Counted from the stretch's first letter, positions 35,538 through 44,619 are shown. The stretch is DNA of 64,000 bases from Sulfuricurvum sp. (GCF_028681615.1 NZ_JAQUHV010000001.1:531635-595634); one strand, 5' to 3'. Translations and numbers: made by a program. The notes: generated by a model from the sequence alone, not told the origin.

Positions 35538-36803
35538 TTAATGATTCTCCTTTGATAGCTTTACCTCATCAAGATAATCCGCCCACCATTGCATAAGCCC
35601 TAAACGCTCTTGAGAGTATTGAGCATGATTGTATGCCCCTTTAACCTTGTTCCCCTCGACGTGTGCCAAACATCGTTCTATTACGTCGGTGTGGTAGCCG
35701 TGTACGGTTATATTCTCGTTTGTTATGGTGCTAAACATTGCTCTAAACCCGTGGGATACTATTTCATCCTTGGTGTATCCCAAACGTCTTAGTGCTTGGT
35801 TCATAGTATTTTCGCTGATAGGTTTAATAGAAGTATGGAGAGAGTGAAACAAATATTTACTTTTGTGTTGAGTGTGTGGGCGTAGTGCTTCTATTACTGC
35901 TTTTACTTGTTTCGTGATGGGTACGGTATGGGGCTTTTTCGTTTTCATCTTTTCAGCGGGGATAATCCACTCATTTTTTTCTAAATCAAATTCGTCCCAT
36001 TCAGCGAAGCGGATATTATAGGGGCGTTGAGCGGTGAGGGTAGCTAACTGTAAAGCACTCTTAACGATTATTTCGCCGTGGTAGTCGTCTATTGCATTTA
36101 ACAGTATTCCTATCTTTTTAGGGTCGGTGATTGTCGGCATATTCTTACGCTCTATCTTTCCAATAACAAAGCGTTTATCAATATCGGCGGTGATGTTGTG
36201 AGGGGTGATTTCACGGGTTACGGCGTAACGGTACACTTGAGAAATAATATTGAGGGTTCTTAATGCCGTGTCTGTTTTGTTCGCTAACTTCAATCTATCC
36301 AAACACTCTATTATCATCATGCGGGTTACATCATTAATCGGCTTTTGTCCTATGTAGGGGAAGATATGATTTTCAAGTCGTGCAAGTTTAAGAGAGTGAT
36401 AGCGGGGGACAAGTTCGCCCGTGATACTGTCGATAAAATCCCGTGATACTTTTTCAAAGGTGTTTAACAATACGACGGTTTCGGCTTTGGCTTCTTCCTC
36501 TTGGATACGCTTTTGTTCTTTTTGCGCTTGTTTCTCTTTAATCGGGTCGATACCGTTGTTTACTTTCCCTTTGAGTTCGTCACGCTTCGCTCTTGCTTTT
36601 GAAAGTGATGTGGCGGGGTAAGCTCCTCCCGTTGTCTTTTTTGCTTTGCCCTCAACGGTGTAACGGATTTCCCAAACTTTACGCCCATCGGGCTTTATAT
36701 TGAGCTGTAAGCCGTTTCCATCGGGTAGGGTGTACTCTTTTTCTTTGGGTTTTGCGTTCTTTATAGCCGTATCGGTGAGCGGTGTAACCTGTCTATTCGC
36801 CAT
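35538..36803 (-). CDS. tyrosine integrase, P4/DUF4102 type
   Basis: 421 residues. The N-terminal arm-binding DUF4102 domain (about 1-90: LTDTAIKNAKPKEKEYTLPDGNGLQLNIKPDGRKVWEIRY) is followed by a SAM-like core-binding domain (about 110-200) and the catalytic domain. Visible catalytic residues are Arg in LTAQRPYNIRFAEW, the HxxR box (VSHGFRAMFST) and Tyr near GAYNHAQYSQERL. It recombines the element into tRNA-Ser, about 200 bases away. A repeat copy overlaps its ATG (36803), so the enzyme may limit its own expression. Confidence 0.94.
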   Translation of the reverse strand: MANRQVTPLTDTAIKNAKPKEKEYTLPDGNGLQLNIKPDGRKVWEIRYTVEGKAKKTTGGAYPATSLSKARAKRDELKGKVNNGIDPIKEKQAQKEQKRIQEEEAKAETVVLLNTFEKVSRDFIDSITGELVPRYHSLKLARLENHIFPYIGQKPINDVTRMMIIECLDRLKLANKTDTALRTLNIISQVYRYAVTREITPHNITADIDKRFVIGKIERKNMPTITDPKKIGILLNAIDDYHGEIIVKSALQLATLTAQRPYNIRFAEWDEFDLEKNEWIIPAEKMKTKKPHTVPITKQVKAVIEALRPHTQHKSKYLFHSLHTSIKPISENTMNQALRRLGYTKDEIVSHGFRAMFSTITNENITVHGYHTDVIERCLAHVEGNKVKGAYNHAQYSQERLGLMQWWADYLDEVKLSKENH

Positions 36804-36880
36804 AATGTACCCCTGATTAATGTACCTTTTTTAGGTATTGGTGAGGTACATTATAAGAAGGTACATTTAAAGGTACATTA
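36803..36880. repeat. integrase arm-type repeats, integrase end
   Basis: Five copies of a 9-10 bp motif: inverted at 36803-36811 (TAATGTACC) and 36818-36827 (TAATGTACCT), direct at 36844-36853 (AGGTACATTA), 36859-36868 (AGGTACATTT) and 36871-36880 (AGGTACATTA). They lie between the integrase start and the tRNA, the usual place for arm sites and for excisionase binding. Confidence 0.65.
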
Positions 36881-37003
36881 AAAAGTCGTATGTTGTTGTA
36901 TTAGATAAATGGGCATTAGAGGCTAAATAGCTACAAAAGTGCCTATTTAAGGGGTTTTTGTTTGTCTTTTTGGATTGTATTAGAGGGGATTGATTTGATG
37001 TAA

Positions 37004-37091
37004 TGGCGGACAGCTAGAGATTCGAACTCTAGGTAGGTTGCCCTACACACGCGTTCCAGGCGTGCGCCATCGACCACTCGGCCAGCTGTCC
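37004..37091 (-). tRNA. tRNA-Ser (anticodon GGA)
   Basis: 88 nt including an encoded CCA. The acceptor arms GGACAGC and GCTGTCC pair perfectly. The anticodon stem-loop CACGC-CTGGAAC-GCGTG gives anticodon GGA (reads UCC/UCU). A long variable arm follows (GGGCAACC-type), and the T loop GAGTTCGAATCTC is standard. A TACAAT -10 box lies upstream on the minus strand (37115-37110). Its 3' part is the attachment site of the neighbouring element. Confidence 0.96.
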
Positions 37092-37140
37092 ATTTTAAGA
37101 AAGAGTGAAATTGTACCGAATTTAGCTTAAGGGTTGGCTA

Positions 37141-37578
37141 TTAATATCCGTATTTACCCATTGGCGGTTTCTTGCGCGCTTGCTCTTTGCTCATACGGTT
37201 GCTTAGATGTTTAAGCCATGCCAAGAAAATGAACACAAGAATCGAGACGGCACATACTTCATATCCGATGGCCCAGATAACGGCGAACGAGGTTAAGTTA
37301 AACTGTAAGAAATATTCAAAACTGGCTTCGGCAACAAAGAGATACAAAAACGACAACCCTGCCAAATAAGGGATTATAATGATATAAAGGGTGAGAACAA
37401 TCCCTTCGTAGCCCTCAGGAGAAAAAACAAAATCACGATAATCGAGAGACTTTTTAAAAAAATCCTCTTCGATATTACGACGTGTTTTAAGATTTTCTCT
37501 TTGATATGTCTTTGCGCTATCACGTGCACTATCTGAAATTAAAGACGACTGTGTCCATTTGTCATTTTTTTTATCCAT
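37141..37578 (-). CDS. hypothetical membrane protein, two transmembrane segments
   Basis: 145 residues. A charged N-terminal part (about 1-50) is followed by two long hydrophobic segments (about 58-85, GIVLTLYIIIIPYLAGLSFLYLFVA, and about 95-122, FAVIWAIGYEVCAVSILVFIFLAWL) and a basic tail (NRMSKEQARKKPPMGKYGY). No family recognised. It lies just outside the integrative element, upstream of the tRNA and divergent from dgt. Confidence 0.6.
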   Translation of the reverse strand: MDKKNDKWTQSSLISDSARDSAKTYQRENLKTRRNIEEDFFKKSLDYRDFVFSPEGYEGIVLTLYIIIIPYLAGLSFLYLFVAEASFEYFLQFNLTSFAVIWAIGYEVCAVSILVFIFLAWLKHLSNRMSKEQARKKPPMGKYGY

Positions 37579-37677
37579 AGTTCATACTTTAACTCGTAAT
37601 AAATAATTATATCTTGTTTTGCAGTGTATGCCGTTTTATTATGAAAAGAAATAGGAAATAAAGCAAATATATAGCAA

Positions 37678-37706
37678 ACCGAAACAATGCATATGCATGT
37701 TTCGGT
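37678..37706. repeat. 29-bp near-perfect palindrome in the gap upstream of dgt
   Basis: ACCGAAAC at 37678-37685 mirrors GTTTCGGT at 37699-37706, with ATGCAT twice between them; one unpaired A is the only break. It lies about 100 bp upstream of the hypothetical membrane-protein gene and about 145 bp upstream of the dgt promoter, within a 303-bp gap that otherwise holds only AT-rich sequence. There is no T-run, so an operator is as likely as a terminator. Confidence 0.5.
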
Positions 37707-37849
37707 CAAACTAACGAAGGAGAATCGAATCACCATTGTAGAAAAGAAGTGTTAATTTTGTGTAAAGATTTTCAATTTTTAGACAAAAAAAATATTTAAT
37801 CTGCTTATTTTAGAGCGATAACCGTTTTTACGGGCGATGTAAATCATTG

Positions 37850-37855
37850 TATAAT
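37850..37855 (+). promoter_or_regulatory. -10 box of the dgt promoter
   Basis: TATAAT in the context ATTGTATAATAC, 26 bases before the GTG start; predicted transcription start near 37862. Confidence 0.5.
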
Positions 37856-37881
37856 ACTTTTACACTACAAAAAGGGTTCCC

Positions 37882-38982
37882 GTGCTCCCAAACCAACGTT
37901 TTTATCCTATCAGTGACGACTTTCGCTCCCCTTATGCCCGAGACCGCGACCGTATAATTCATTCCGGCAGTTTTCGCCGTCTCGAATATAAAACTCAGGT
38001 TTTCCTGAATTCCCAAGGTGATTTTTTCCGAACCCGTCTCACACACAGTATCGAAGTGAGCCAAATAGCCCGTTCAATCGCATCCCATTTGGGGTTGGAA
38101 GAGTCTCTGGCGGAGAGTATTGCCCTTTCACACGATTTGGGACATACACCCTTCGGGCATATCGGCGGCGATACTCTCGATGAATGTCTGCGCGAACGAG
38201 GGTTTATGAGCGGTTTTGAGCACAACTTCCAAAGTTTCCGCGTTGTTACCAAACTCGAACAACGGTATAAAGCTTTTTTGGGTCTGAATCTCACCTATGC
38301 CACACTCGAGGGGATTTTAAAACACTCCTATCCGTATAACAAAGCGTTTTTGCCGGACGAGATAAAAGAAGCATTCGCCCTCGACACCCACCCCAGTATC
38401 GAAGCGATGATCGTTGACCGTGCTGACGAGATCGCCTACATCAGTCACGACATCGATGACGGTGTCGCTTCGGGACTCATCACGTTTGAAACCCTGCAAT
38501 CGAGCGAACTCATCCAGACAGTGTTGCAAAAAGTGTATGATGAAGGAATTCATGAAAACGAAGATGAAATGTTCCGTTATCGCTTCAGTTCCCATCTGAT
38601 CAATCATCTGGTTTATTCACTTCTGGAATATTCTAAAGACAAAATCGATAACACGAGAGTGTTAGCTTCCGTTATACCGGCAAGTGAGCCGATTATTATA
38701 GGGTTCGAACCGGAGCTGGAAACGCAGATCAAAAAACTCAAAAAACTTCTGTATCAAGAGCTCTATCAACACAAACACATTATGCGAAAAATGTTTGCCG
38801 GAAAACAAGCCATTAAAGGATTGTTTAACGCCCTCATGGAAGAGCCGAAGATGCTTCCTCGTTATTATCTTGAACAATATGATCGTCGTAACCCTCACCG
38901 CGTAATAAGCGACTATATCGCCAGTATGTCGGATCGATATGCCATGGAACTCTATAACGAGTTATACGGAAGAGAAGGGTGA
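37882..38982 (+). CDS. dgt: deoxyguanosinetriphosphate triphosphohydrolase (dGTPase-like)
   Basis: 366 residues, GTG start at 37882 after AAAGGG. Cleaves dNTPs to deoxynucleosides plus triphosphate; in this branch often acts on several dNTPs. The HD-domain metal ligands are present: RTRLTHSIEVSQIARSIA (first His), ALSHDLGHTPFGHIGG (HD) and MIVDRADEIAYISHDIDDG (last Asp). Conserved opening (NQRFYPISDDFRSPYARDRDRIIHSGSFRRLEYKTQVF). Overlaps the next gene by four bases (GTGA). Confidence 0.92.
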   Translation: MLPNQRFYPISDDFRSPYARDRDRIIHSGSFRRLEYKTQVFLNSQGDFFRTRLTHSIEVSQIARSIASHLGLEESLAESIALSHDLGHTPFGHIGGDTLDECLRERGFMSGFEHNFQSFRVVTKLEQRYKAFLGLNLTYATLEGILKHSYPYNKAFLPDEIKEAFALDTHPSIEAMIVDRADEIAYISHDIDDGVASGLITFETLQSSELIQTVLQKVYDEGIHENEDEMFRYRFSSHLINHLVYSLLEYSKDKIDNTRVLASVIPASEPIIIGFEPELETQIKKLKKLLYQELYQHKHIMRKMFAGKQAIKGLFNALMEEPKMLPRYYLEQYDRRNPHRVISDYIASMSDRYAMELYNELYGREG

Positions 38983-40205
38983 ATTTGAATAAAATTGCCA
39001 TTATTGGAGGCGGCGCGAGCGGATTGATGGCGGCACTCTTTGCCGCACGCGCCGGTGCGGATGTTACGGTTTACGAACACAATTCCGGTGTCGGAAAAAA
39101 AATATTGGCTTCCGGTAACGGACGGTGCAATATCATTAATACAACCGCCACGTACGAAGATTATGCGGGCAATGATCCCCATTTCGTCACCTATGCTCTC
39201 AAACAGCTGAGTTTCCACTATTTTGAAAAATTCTGCCACTCCATAGGGCTGATTCTCGACATAAAAGAAGACGGCAGATGCTATCCCCTCTCGAATGAAG
39301 CCAAATCGGTCTTGATCGCACTTAAGAGTGCCGTGAGTGAATCGGGTGCTAAAATTTTCACCGATTCCAACGTTACCGCTATCACAAAAGATGATACACA
39401 TTTCACCGTTCAAACACAACAGGGCAAACAACGTTATAACAAAGTTTTAATTGCCACAGGAAGCGAAGCTGCACCCCAACTGGGAGCATCTGCCGATGGC
39501 TATAGCTTTGCAAAACAATTCGGTCATGAGATTCTACCAACCTACCCTTCTTTGGTACAGCTCCATCTAAACTCCAAAAACCACCATAAAATGGCAGGGG
39601 TTAAAACAACTGCCGAAGTAACGCTCATCATCGACGGTAAATCCAAGGAAAAAGTCCAAGGGGATATTTTGTTTGCGGCCTACGGGATTTCAGGGCTTGC
39701 CATCCTCGATATTAGCCAGAAAGCTTCCTATGCGCTATTGCACAAACAACGCGTTAGTATCGCCCTCAACCTGCTGCCGCGGTATGACAGAGCGAGCCTT
39801 GTGAATGTTATCGAAAAGCTGTTTTCTTCCGTCCCGAACCATGATGTCCACACCGCACTCTGCGGGCTTATCCCTGCCAAAATAGCGACCTATCTCCTCG
39901 AAGACGCCGCTATTGCACTTTCGACAACCGTATCCGCACTGGGTCCCAAAGAGATCAAAAAACTCTCCCACCTGATCGGAGAATGGAAATTCGACGTGAC
40001 CGATACCCATGGGTTCAAACATGCCGAAGTGAGCGGCGGCGGTGTCAGCACTGCTCAGGTCAATAATAAAACGATGGAATCAAAACTGGTAGAGGGTCTT
40101 TATTTCACGGGTGAAGTACTCGATATCGTCGGAAAGCGCGGAGGTTATAATTTTAATTTTGCGTGGGCTAGCGGAATGATCGCGGGAAAAGAGATGGCGA
40201 AGTGA
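38979..40205 (+). CDS. NAD(P)/FAD-dependent oxidoreductase of the HI0933/YhiN family
   Basis: 408 residues, GTG start at 38979 within the dgt stop. The dinucleotide-binding motif is IAIIGGGASGLMAALFAARAGADVTVYEHN. Family blocks are KILASGNGRCNIINT, GRCYPLSNEAKSV, GDILFAAYGISGLAILDIS, EVSGGGVSTAQVNNKTMESK and LYFTGEVLDIVGKRGGYNFNFAWASG. This family of flavoproteins (HI0933-like, also BaiN-like) has no settled physiological reaction in most bacteria. Confidence 0.88.
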   Translation: MNLNKIAIIGGGASGLMAALFAARAGADVTVYEHNSGVGKKILASGNGRCNIINTTATYEDYAGNDPHFVTYALKQLSFHYFEKFCHSIGLILDIKEDGRCYPLSNEAKSVLIALKSAVSESGAKIFTDSNVTAITKDDTHFTVQTQQGKQRYNKVLIATGSEAAPQLGASADGYSFAKQFGHEILPTYPSLVQLHLNSKNHHKMAGVKTTAEVTLIIDGKSKEKVQGDILFAAYGISGLAILDISQKASYALLHKQRVSIALNLLPRYDRASLVNVIEKLFSSVPNHDVHTALCGLIPAKIATYLLEDAAIALSTTVSALGPKEIKKLSHLIGEWKFDVTDTHGFKHAEVSGGGVSTAQVNNKTMESKLVEGLYFTGEVLDIVGKRGGYNFNFAWASGMIAGKEMAK

Positions 40206-40227
40206 TTAATTATTATTTATAAATCTT

Positions 40228-40301
40228 GTCCCAAAAATACACCTAGAGCCCAACCGCTGGCAGCAGTGCCAAAGCGGTTGGAAGCGTTCTGTTTTTGGGA
40301 C
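40228..40301. repeat. nested inverted repeat between convergent genes (copy C of the intergenic repeat)
   Basis: Outer stem GTCCCAAAAA (40228-40237) with TTTTTGGGAC (40292-40301), ten perfect pairs. Inside, CCAACCGCT (40250-40258) pairs with AGCGGTTGG (40273-40281), and inside that GGCA (40259-40262) pairs with TGCC (40267-40270) across a GCAG loop with an AA bulge. The AGTGCCAAAGCGG part resembles AGTGCCATAGCGG in copies A (7046) and B (60715), with the same nested GGCA/TGCC design. It separates two convergent genes and may terminate both. Confidence 0.6.
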
Positions 40302-40313
40302 GATTTTCTTTTG

Positions 40314-40341
40314 GTACTTTTCTTATGAAAAAGAAAAGTAC
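40314..40341. terminator. hairpin, probable terminator of typA
   Basis: GTACTTTTCTT (40314-40324) and AAGAAAAGTAC (40331-40341) form an 11-bp stem with a six-base loop, ten bases past the typA stop. Reading leftwards, the following sequence is CAAAAGAAAATCG, so the U-run is weak, but the stem itself is U-rich. Confidence 0.45.
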
Positions 40342-40351
40342 GAGAGAGTGA

Positions 40352-42154
40352 TTATTTTTTCGCGTAACGTTTACGGTCGGTCGGATCCAACCATTTTTTA
40401 CGCATACGGACATTGAGAGGGGTTACTTCGAGGATTTCATCATCTTCGATCCACTCTAATGCACGCTCAAGGTTCATATCGCGTGGTGGAACCAATTTAA
40501 TCGCTTCGTCAGCTCCTGAAGAACGGACGTTTGATTGCGCTTTCCCTTTGATCGGGTTAACGTCAAGGTCATTCGTACGGCTATGTTCACCGATGATCAT
40601 CCCTTTGTACACTTTCGTTTGAGGAGCTACGAAAAGGACACCGCGATCTTGGAGGTTGAACAATGAGTACGCTAACGCAACACCGTCTTCCATAGAGATC
40701 AACGCTCCGTATTGGCGGCTCTCAACAGAACCGGTATAAGGGCGGAATTCCAAGAATGAGTGATTCATTACACCCTCACCTTTGGTATCGGTCAAGAATT
40801 GACCACGGAAACCGATCAAACCGCGTGCAGGAATTTCGAACTCTACGCGAGTAAAGCCCTCACCCATCGGTACCATCGCTGTCATTTCCGCTTTACGGCG
40901 GCCAAGACGCTCGATGATCGTACCTGCAAAGTCAGCAGGAAGGTCGACTACAAGGTGTTCGAACGGTTCGCATTTGACCCCTTCGATTTCACGCACGATA
41001 ACTTCCGGACGGCCGATACCGAATTCGAAACCTTCACGACGCATGTTTTCAGCAAGAATCGTAATTTGAAGCTCACCACGTCCTGAAACTTGGAATTTAC
41101 CTTCACCGATCGTTTCGTAACGCATCGCAACGTTTGTGTTCATTTCAGCATCAAGACGCTCACGGATTTTGTTTGACGTAACGTGTTTACCCTCTTGACC
41201 TGCAAGCGGAGAGTCATTTACCGAGAAGACAACGGTCAATGTAGGCTCTTCGATGTGCATAGGATCAAGTGGCATCGGGTTAGCCGGATCACAGATAGTA
41301 TCACCGACGTCTACTGTTTCGATACCCGCAACCGCAACGATATCACCCGCTTCAGCTGTTTGAATCTCCATACGGTTAAGTCCTAGGAACCCGATCAATT
41401 TAGAAATTTTCCCTTTGACCATTTCGCCGTCTGCTTTTGCAAGGAGGATATTGTCCCCTTTTGAAATGCGTCCGTTGAAAATACGGGCGATACCGATTTT
41501 TCCAACGTAATTATCGTAGTCGAGGGTGAAAACTTGCAACTGAGTAGCATTTTCAGCATCACCGGTAGGCTCAGGTACTTTTTCAAGGATCGTATCAAAT
41601 AGACATTTGAAATCGCCATCCGGCTCAGACATGTCCATTTTCGCGATACCGTCACGCGCTGCAGCATAAACGATCGGGAAATCGAGTTGATCTTCCGTCG
41701 CGTCCATTGCAACGAAAAGGTCGAATACTTCATCTACTACACGCTCAGGGTCAGCAGAAGGTTTGTCGATTTTGTTGATAACAACGATCGGTTTGATCCC
41801 CAAAGCAAGCATTTTTTTAACAACGAATTTGGTTTGAGGCATTACACCCTCGTATGCATCGACGAGAATCAACGCACCGTCAACCATTTTCAATACACGC
41901 TCAACTTCTCCACCGAAGTCGGCATGGCCCGGAGTGTCGATGATGTTGATTTTATGCTCACCGTAGCGAACTGCGGTATTTTTTGAGAGAATAGTAATCC
42001 CGCGCTCTTTTTCAAGGGCGTTAGAGTCCATAGCTCTCTCGTTGACTTGCTCGTGGCTGCCATACGTTCCGGATTGCTTAAGCAACCCGTCAACTAGAGT
42101 CGTTTTACCGTGGTCAACGTGCGCGATTACGGCGATGTTACGAATTTTTTGCAT
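40352..42154 (-). CDS. typA: ribosome-binding GTPase TypA/BipA
   Basis: 600 residues. Translational GTPase that binds the ribosome near the A site and aids 50S assembly and stress adaptation. G motifs: [51 protein letters not shown]. The C-terminal BipA domain follows domain III/V, with [25 protein letters not shown] and [18 protein letters not shown]. Full family length. Confidence 0.96.
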   Translation of the reverse strand: MQKIRNIAVIAHVDHGKTTLVDGLLKQSGTYGSHEQVNERAMDSNALEKERGITILSKNTAVRYGEHKINIIDTPGHADFGGEVERVLKMVDGALILVDAYEGVMPQTKFVVKKMLALGIKPIVVINKIDKPSADPERVVDEVFDLFVAMDATEDQLDFPIVYAAARDGIAKMDMSEPDGDFKCLFDTILEKVPEPTGDAENATQLQVFTLDYDNYVGKIGIARIFNGRISKGDNILLAKADGEMVKGKISKLIGFLGLNRMEIQTAEAGDIVAVAGIETVDVGDTICDPANPMPLDPMHIEEPTLTVVFSVNDSPLAGQEGKHVTSNKIRERLDAEMNTNVAMRYETIGEGKFQVSGRGELQITILAENMRREGFEFGIGRPEVIVREIEGVKCEPFEHLVVDLPADFAGTIIERLGRRKAEMTAMVPMGEGFTRVEFEIPARGLIGFRGQFLTDTKGEGVMNHSFLEFRPYTGSVESRQYGALISMEDGVALAYSLFNLQDRGVLFVAPQTKVYKGMIIGEHSRTNDLDVNPIKGKAQSNVRSSGADEAIKLVPPRDMNLERALEWIEDDEILEVTPLNVRMRKKWLDPTDRKRYAKK

Positions 42155-42262
42155 TGCTGTCCTTCATGAATAGGGCAAAGATTTTCGCGGATTATATCTC
42201 ACATAAGGTTAAGAAAATGTTAAGGCACAATTATATTATTACTATTCGATTACATATCGAAG

Positions 42263-42280
42263 TGGAATATTTTTTGCTTT
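42263..42280 (+). promoter_or_regulatory. sigma-54 promoter of the fliK-flgD-flgE genes
   Basis: GTGGAATATTTTTTGCTTT gives GG at 42264-42265 and GC at 42276-42277 with exactly ten bases between, and the TTTGCTTT context typical of Campylobacterota RpoN promoters. The start would be near 42289, 45 bases before the fliK ATG. Hook genes in this phylum are classically RpoN/FlgR-dependent. Confidence 0.75.
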
Positions 42281-42333
42281 GTCTATATACATTAACCATT
42301 TGGATGCTGTGTGCATACAAGTAAGGATCACCG

Positions 42334-43893
42334 ATGATCAACCAAAGCAAAGAAGCCGCTACAAAACCTTCGCTCATCGATTTATTGGGGGGAAATACAA
42401 AATCCTCAACAACAAAATCAAGCGATTTGTTTTCAAAGCTATTGGCAAACCTGAGTACATCACAACAGCCATCCGTTGATTTCAAAGCGATTATCGATCC
42501 TAAAAATACATCGGCTAAAACCGTTGTGAGCAACACTGCAAGCAATATTAAAAACTCACCGATCAAAGAACTTCAAACACTCTTACTCGGAAATGAAGAA
42601 AAAGATTCGGCTCTCTTTTCCAAAGAGCTCATCAACACACTTTCGAACGATCAAGTCCGTACACTGATACAACGAGCCAAAGAGTATCTCAAAAATGCAA
42701 TCATTGCGAAGAGCCCCGAATATCAAAACGACACGAATTCGCTTCCGAAAACCTTGATGGGATTAGTCAAATTGGCCGATAAAATGGGCTTAGACCTTCA
42801 ATCGATTTCTCTTTCCAACATTATCGACACTTCTGCCGAGCAAAATACATTTGCCCCTGACATGCTAACAAAACGCACTGACGGGCCAACAAAGCTCCCG
42901 GAAGTTCTAACGAAGCCTCTATTTGAAGCCAAGGCTCTCACGCAACTCACAACGATGCCAGCAGAATCCAGTTCGTTTGTGTCCATAACCCAACTTATCA
43001 ATGACGCCAAAACCAAAGAGCAAAAAGCAAACACTGCTCCCGTAAGTGAACCTACCCCCATCGCTAAATTTGCTTCGATCACCGAACTTTCTCCTGCAAC
43101 GGAGCTTTCACCGCAGTCTTCAACGACAGTTTCAACCAATGCATCTACTGAAAAGCTTGAAACACAGCCGCTAAAAGCACTATTACAACATTTAGACAAA
43201 CGGGAAAAATCATCCGATACGACTCTGCCTATTAACGAAATCAAAGTTTCTGATGCAAAAATGTCTGAAGTAAAACTATCGGATACAAAGACTCCGGAAA
43301 CAAAAATTTCAACGCAAACATCTTCCAAAACGGATACTCTTATCGCACTTCTTCAGGGAGAGAATGAATTCAAAGAATCAAAAATGGATCGAAGCAATGC
43401 CTCGAAATCTGAAGGAGAAGCGCCTAAAGTGATGACGGCACCTAAAGCCGATTCACTCGAAGTCAAATCCAAAGAGGCAAGTCAAAGCATGCGCTCTTTT
43501 GCCAGCGATCTTAAAGATGCGGTGCAAGAGTATAAACCGCCATTCACCCGTCTCACAATGAAACTCAATCCTGAAAAACTTGGTGAAGTGGAAGTGACCC
43601 TCGTTCAGCGCGGCAATAATGTCCATGTCAATATTCAGTCGAACAATACCAATAGCGTTGCTTTCTTGGCACACAATGCCATGGAGCTAAAAACACAATT
43701 GGCAAACCAGGGAATTACCAATACGACAATGAACTTTATGTCCTCAGGTGACGGGCAGGCTCAGAATCAGCAACAGCAGCAAAATCAGCAACAGCAGCAA
43801 AATCGATTTCGCGCCTATAAGTCACTCAAAGATATGGAGCTTAACGGTGAGCAGCTAAGTGCTCTTGAAATTATTATTCCGCATTACGCGTAA
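42334..43893 (+). CDS. fliK: flagellar hook-length control protein FliK
   Basis: 519 residues. The long N-terminal two thirds is Ser/Thr/Lys-rich and poorly conserved, as in other FliK proteins. The C-terminal FliK domain (about 400-480) is clear: FTRLTMKLNPEKLGEVEVTLVQRGNNVHVNIQSNN, with LKTQLANQGI. A Gln/Asn-rich linker (QNQQQQQNQQQQQN) follows. The protein is exported, measures hook length and switches the export apparatus. AAGGA eight bases before the ATG; first gene after the RpoN promoter. Confidence 0.88.
   Translation: MINQSKEAATKPSLIDLLGGNTKSSTTKSSDLFSKLLANLSTSQQPSVDFKAIIDPKNTSAKTVVSNTASNIKNSPIKELQTLLLGNEEKDSALFSKELINTLSNDQVRTLIQRAKEYLKNAIIAKSPEYQNDTNSLPKTLMGLVKLADKMGLDLQSISLSNIIDTSAEQNTFAPDMLTKRTDGPTKLPEVLTKPLFEAKALTQLTTMPAESSSFVSITQLINDAKTKEQKANTAPVSEPTPIAKFASITELSPATELSPQSSTTVSTNASTEKLETQPLKALLQHLDKREKSSDTTLPINEIKVSDAKMSEVKLSDTKTPETKISTQTSSKTDTLIALLQGENEFKESKMDRSNASKSEGEAPKVMTAPKADSLEVKSKEASQSMRSFASDLKDAVQEYKPPFTRLTMKLNPEKLGEVEVTLVQRGNNVHVNIQSNNTNSVAFLAHNAMELKTQLANQGITNTTMNFMSSGDGQAQNQQQQQNQQQQQNRFRAYKSLKDMELNGEQLSALEIIIPHYA
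43765..43800 (+). repeat. perfect 18-bp tandem duplication inside fliK
   Basis: AATCAGCAACAGCAGCAA occurs twice in direct succession, encoding NQQQQQ twice. In-frame length changes by slippage would vary the linker after the FliK domain without breaking the frame. Confidence 0.7.
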
Positions 43894-43913
43894 ACCCAAA
43901 CAAGGAGATTATT

Positions 43914-44591
43914 ATGGCTATCGATGCATATGGCAACACACTGACATCCAGCAGCAGCACAACTACAACCTCATCTAGCACAGTCAATCCTAACGGCGTG
44001 TTAGGAAAAGACGATTTTTTAAAGCTTCTCATGCTGGAACTTAAATACCAAGACCCAACCTCTCCGATGGACTCGGAAAAGATTTTGACCCAGACGTCTC
44101 AGCTTGCCACGTTAGAATCCAGTGAGAACACAACAAAAGCGCTAACCACACTCGCTTCGGCGCTCACCGCATCCGCACAATTCACCGGTATTTCTGCTAT
44201 TGGCAAAGTTGCGGACACAGGAAGTAATGCGATTCAACTAACAGATGGTTCAAATACAGAATTTCAAATGTATTTTCCTAGCGATGCAACTACTGGAAAT
44301 GTACATATTTTGGATGTTAACGGCAAGATTCTAAAAACAATGGCGATCGGAGCTACCAATGCTGGTGTTGCTCAGTACAGTTGGGATGGTACAAATGACA
44401 GCGGTACAAAATTAGATGCAGGAATTTATTATGCGGATGCTTCCTATACTAAAGCTGACGGAACCTCAGCAACTACACGTGTGGGACTCTATCCGATTGA
44501 TTCCATTAAATTTGATAGTGGTAAAACGTATGCGAAACTCGGATCAAGCTATGTGGACTTTAGTACGATCAAAGAGATAACCAATAACTAA
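43914..44591 (+). CDS. flgD: flagellar hook assembly scaffold FlgD
   Basis: 225 residues. The N-terminal FlgD domain has LGKDDFLKLLMLELKYQDPTSPMDSEKILTQTSQLATLES, then the tudor-like and FlgD-Ig portions (VHILDVNGKILKTMAIGATNAGVAQYSWDGTNDSGTKLDAGIYYADA). It caps the growing hook during assembly. AAGGAG before the ATG; 20 bases after fliK. Confidence 0.94.
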   Translation: MAIDAYGNTLTSSSSTTTTSSSTVNPNGVLGKDDFLKLLMLELKYQDPTSPMDSEKILTQTSQLATLESSENTTKALTTLASALTASAQFTGISAIGKVADTGSNAIQLTDGSNTEFQMYFPSDATTGNVHILDVNGKILKTMAIGATNAGVAQYSWDGTNDSGTKLDAGIYYADASYTKADGTSATTRVGLYPIDSIKFDSGKTYAKLGSSYVDFSTIKEITNN

Positions 44592-44619
44592 TTTCTATCA
44601 GGGTTCATAAGGAAAATAA

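Larger units (their letters stand above)
30584..37024. mobile_element. small integrative element inserted at tRNA-Ser(GGA)
   Basis: About 6.4 kb between an imperfect 17-bp direct repeat: GGTCAGCTAGGGATTCG at 30584-30600, and the tRNA-Ser 3' portion at 37008-37024 (15 of 17 identical). All its genes lie on the minus strand: integrase next to the tRNA, a small HTH-bearing protein, AlpA-like, Rha-like, two unknown proteins, a 75-residue protein, a PDZ lipoprotein and an HNH nuclease. Both ends carry clusters of AGGTACATTA. There are no capsid, tail, portal, conjugation or large-terminase genes, so it is a satellite-like or passenger element rather than a full prophage. Base composition is visibly more AT-rich at 30400-32100 and 34980-35500. 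Confidence 0.8.

Noticed and set aside
30584..37024. Complete prophage or conjugative element
   Set aside because: No capsid, tail, portal, large terminase, relaxase or type IV secretion genes.
42798..43328. 176-codon minus-strand frame within fliK
   Set aside because: Antisense shadow of the low-complexity Ser/Thr/Lys-rich part of FliK; Val/Ser-rich with no motif.
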